Assembly (NCBI GenBank): GCA_011391115.1
Contig: JAABRC010000074.1
Location: 1-8,118, forward strand
Reading direction: 5' to 3'
Source: Candidatus Egaibacter danicus
GTDB taxonomy: Bacteria > Pseudomonadota > Gammaproteobacteria > Burkholderiales > Burkholderiaceae
Length of the DNA: 8,118 bases
The first letter of the stretch is position 1, and each line of letters starts with the position of its first letter. Below the pieces are notes generated by a model. That model saw only the letters and a list, made by a program, of their open reading frames with translations. It ran no database searches and was not told the origin of the DNA. Below are positions 7,666-8,118 of this stretch, in pieces. Made by a program: the position numbers and the translations under genes.

Positions 7666-8118
7666 ATGTCCAGTACGACCGTCGCCGAGTTTGCAACCGA
7701 ACTCAAAAAACCAACCGATACGCTGCTTGAGCAGCTCAAAGCTGCCGGGGTAGCCAAATCGACCGCGTCTGACACCCTGTCCGACGCTGACAAGCACAGC
7801 TTGCTGAACTACCTGCAGACCAGCCATGGCACCGCGACCGGAGAGCGGAAAAAGATCACGCTGGTGAAGAAATCCACCACGGAAATCAAACAGGCTGACT
7901 CCACCGGTAAAGCGCGAACCATTCAGGTTGAGGTGCGCAAAAAACGCACGTTCGTGCGTCGTGACGAAGCTGCAGATGGTGCGACTGAGGGAGAAGTGTC
8001 AGCGCCGGAAAAAATGACTGAGTCGGTGTCCGTGATTGACAACGCCGAGTTGGCTCGCCGTGAAGAAGAAGCCCGGCGCCAGGCTGAGTTGATCCGTCGC
8101 CAGGAAGAGGATTTGGTT
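7666..8118 (+). CDS. infB: Translation initiation factor IF2, N-terminal part (3' partial)
   Basis: IF2 is the GTPase that brings initiator fMet-tRNA to the 30S subunit and promotes subunit joining. Only the first 151 residues are inside the window, and the frame is open to the last base. The start is ATG 7666 ([20 protein letters not shown]), 27 nt after the nusA stop, with a weak ribosome site (AAAAAAGG, 7647-7654). The visible part has the small IF2_N domain (about residues 1-52, [20 protein letters not shown]), then the IF2-associated basic segment (about 58-100, [15 protein letters not shown] and [16 protein letters not shown]). A charged Arg/Glu/Gln-rich coil begins after residue 120 ([20 protein letters not shown]). 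The G domain and the C-terminal fMet-tRNA-binding domains lie beyond the window. Order and sequence match the universal rimP-nusA-infB operon. Confidence 0.96.
   Translation, partial: MSSTTVAEFATELKKPTDTLLEQLKAAGVAKSTASDTLSDADKHSLLNYLQTSHGTATGERKKITLVKKSTTEIKQADSTGKARTIQVEVRKKRTFVRRDEAADGATEGEVSAPEKMTESVSVIDNAELARREEEARRQAELIRRQEEDLV

Noticed and set aside
7644..7730. Small ORF starting at ATG 7644 ([15 protein letters not shown]...)
   Set aside because: It mostly overlaps the infB start in another frame, ends after 28 residues, and has basic, low-complexity composition consistent with a chance frame.

Overview
The window looks like a piece of chromosome from a GC-rich betaproteobacterium, most likely a member of the Comamonadaceae (Rhodoferax, Polaromonas or Acidovorax relatives). 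This assignment rests on how the RimP, NusA and IF2 proteins read, and on two repeat-like DNA stretches inside yejF that resemble dispersed repeats I remember from that family. No database search was possible. All genes are on the + strand and the DNA is almost fully coding.

Layout: positions 1-5373 hold an oligopeptide (microcin C type) ABC transporter operon in the order yejA (5' end outside the window), yejB, yejE, yejF. The genes are packed with a 2-nt gap, a 17-nt overlap and a 4-nt ATGA overlap, so they should be co-transcribed and translationally coupled. YejA is the periplasmic binding protein, YejB and YejE form the membrane channel, and YejF carries both ATPase domains. Positions 5374-5494 are the only sizeable intergenic region. 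It contains a strong intrinsic-terminator hairpin and, just upstream of it, a possible -10 box. Positions 5495-8118 hold the conserved rimP-nusA-infB operon: ribosome maturation factor, transcription elongation/termination factor, and the start of translation initiation factor IF2, which runs off the window.

The gene content is ordinary and I see no new multi-gene system. The points worth a second look are in the DNA rather than the gene list. (1) A patch of about 68 bp inside yejF, with low GC, rare codons and two inverted repeats, encodes part of the first ATPase domain without changing its length. (2) A GC-rich palindromic stretch encodes an extra N-terminal tail of YejF. (3) The terminator sits between a candidate promoter and rimP, so it may act as an attenuator of the rimP-nusA-infB operon rather than only ending the yej transcript. 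(4) A two-codon ORF ends exactly on the nusA start codon.
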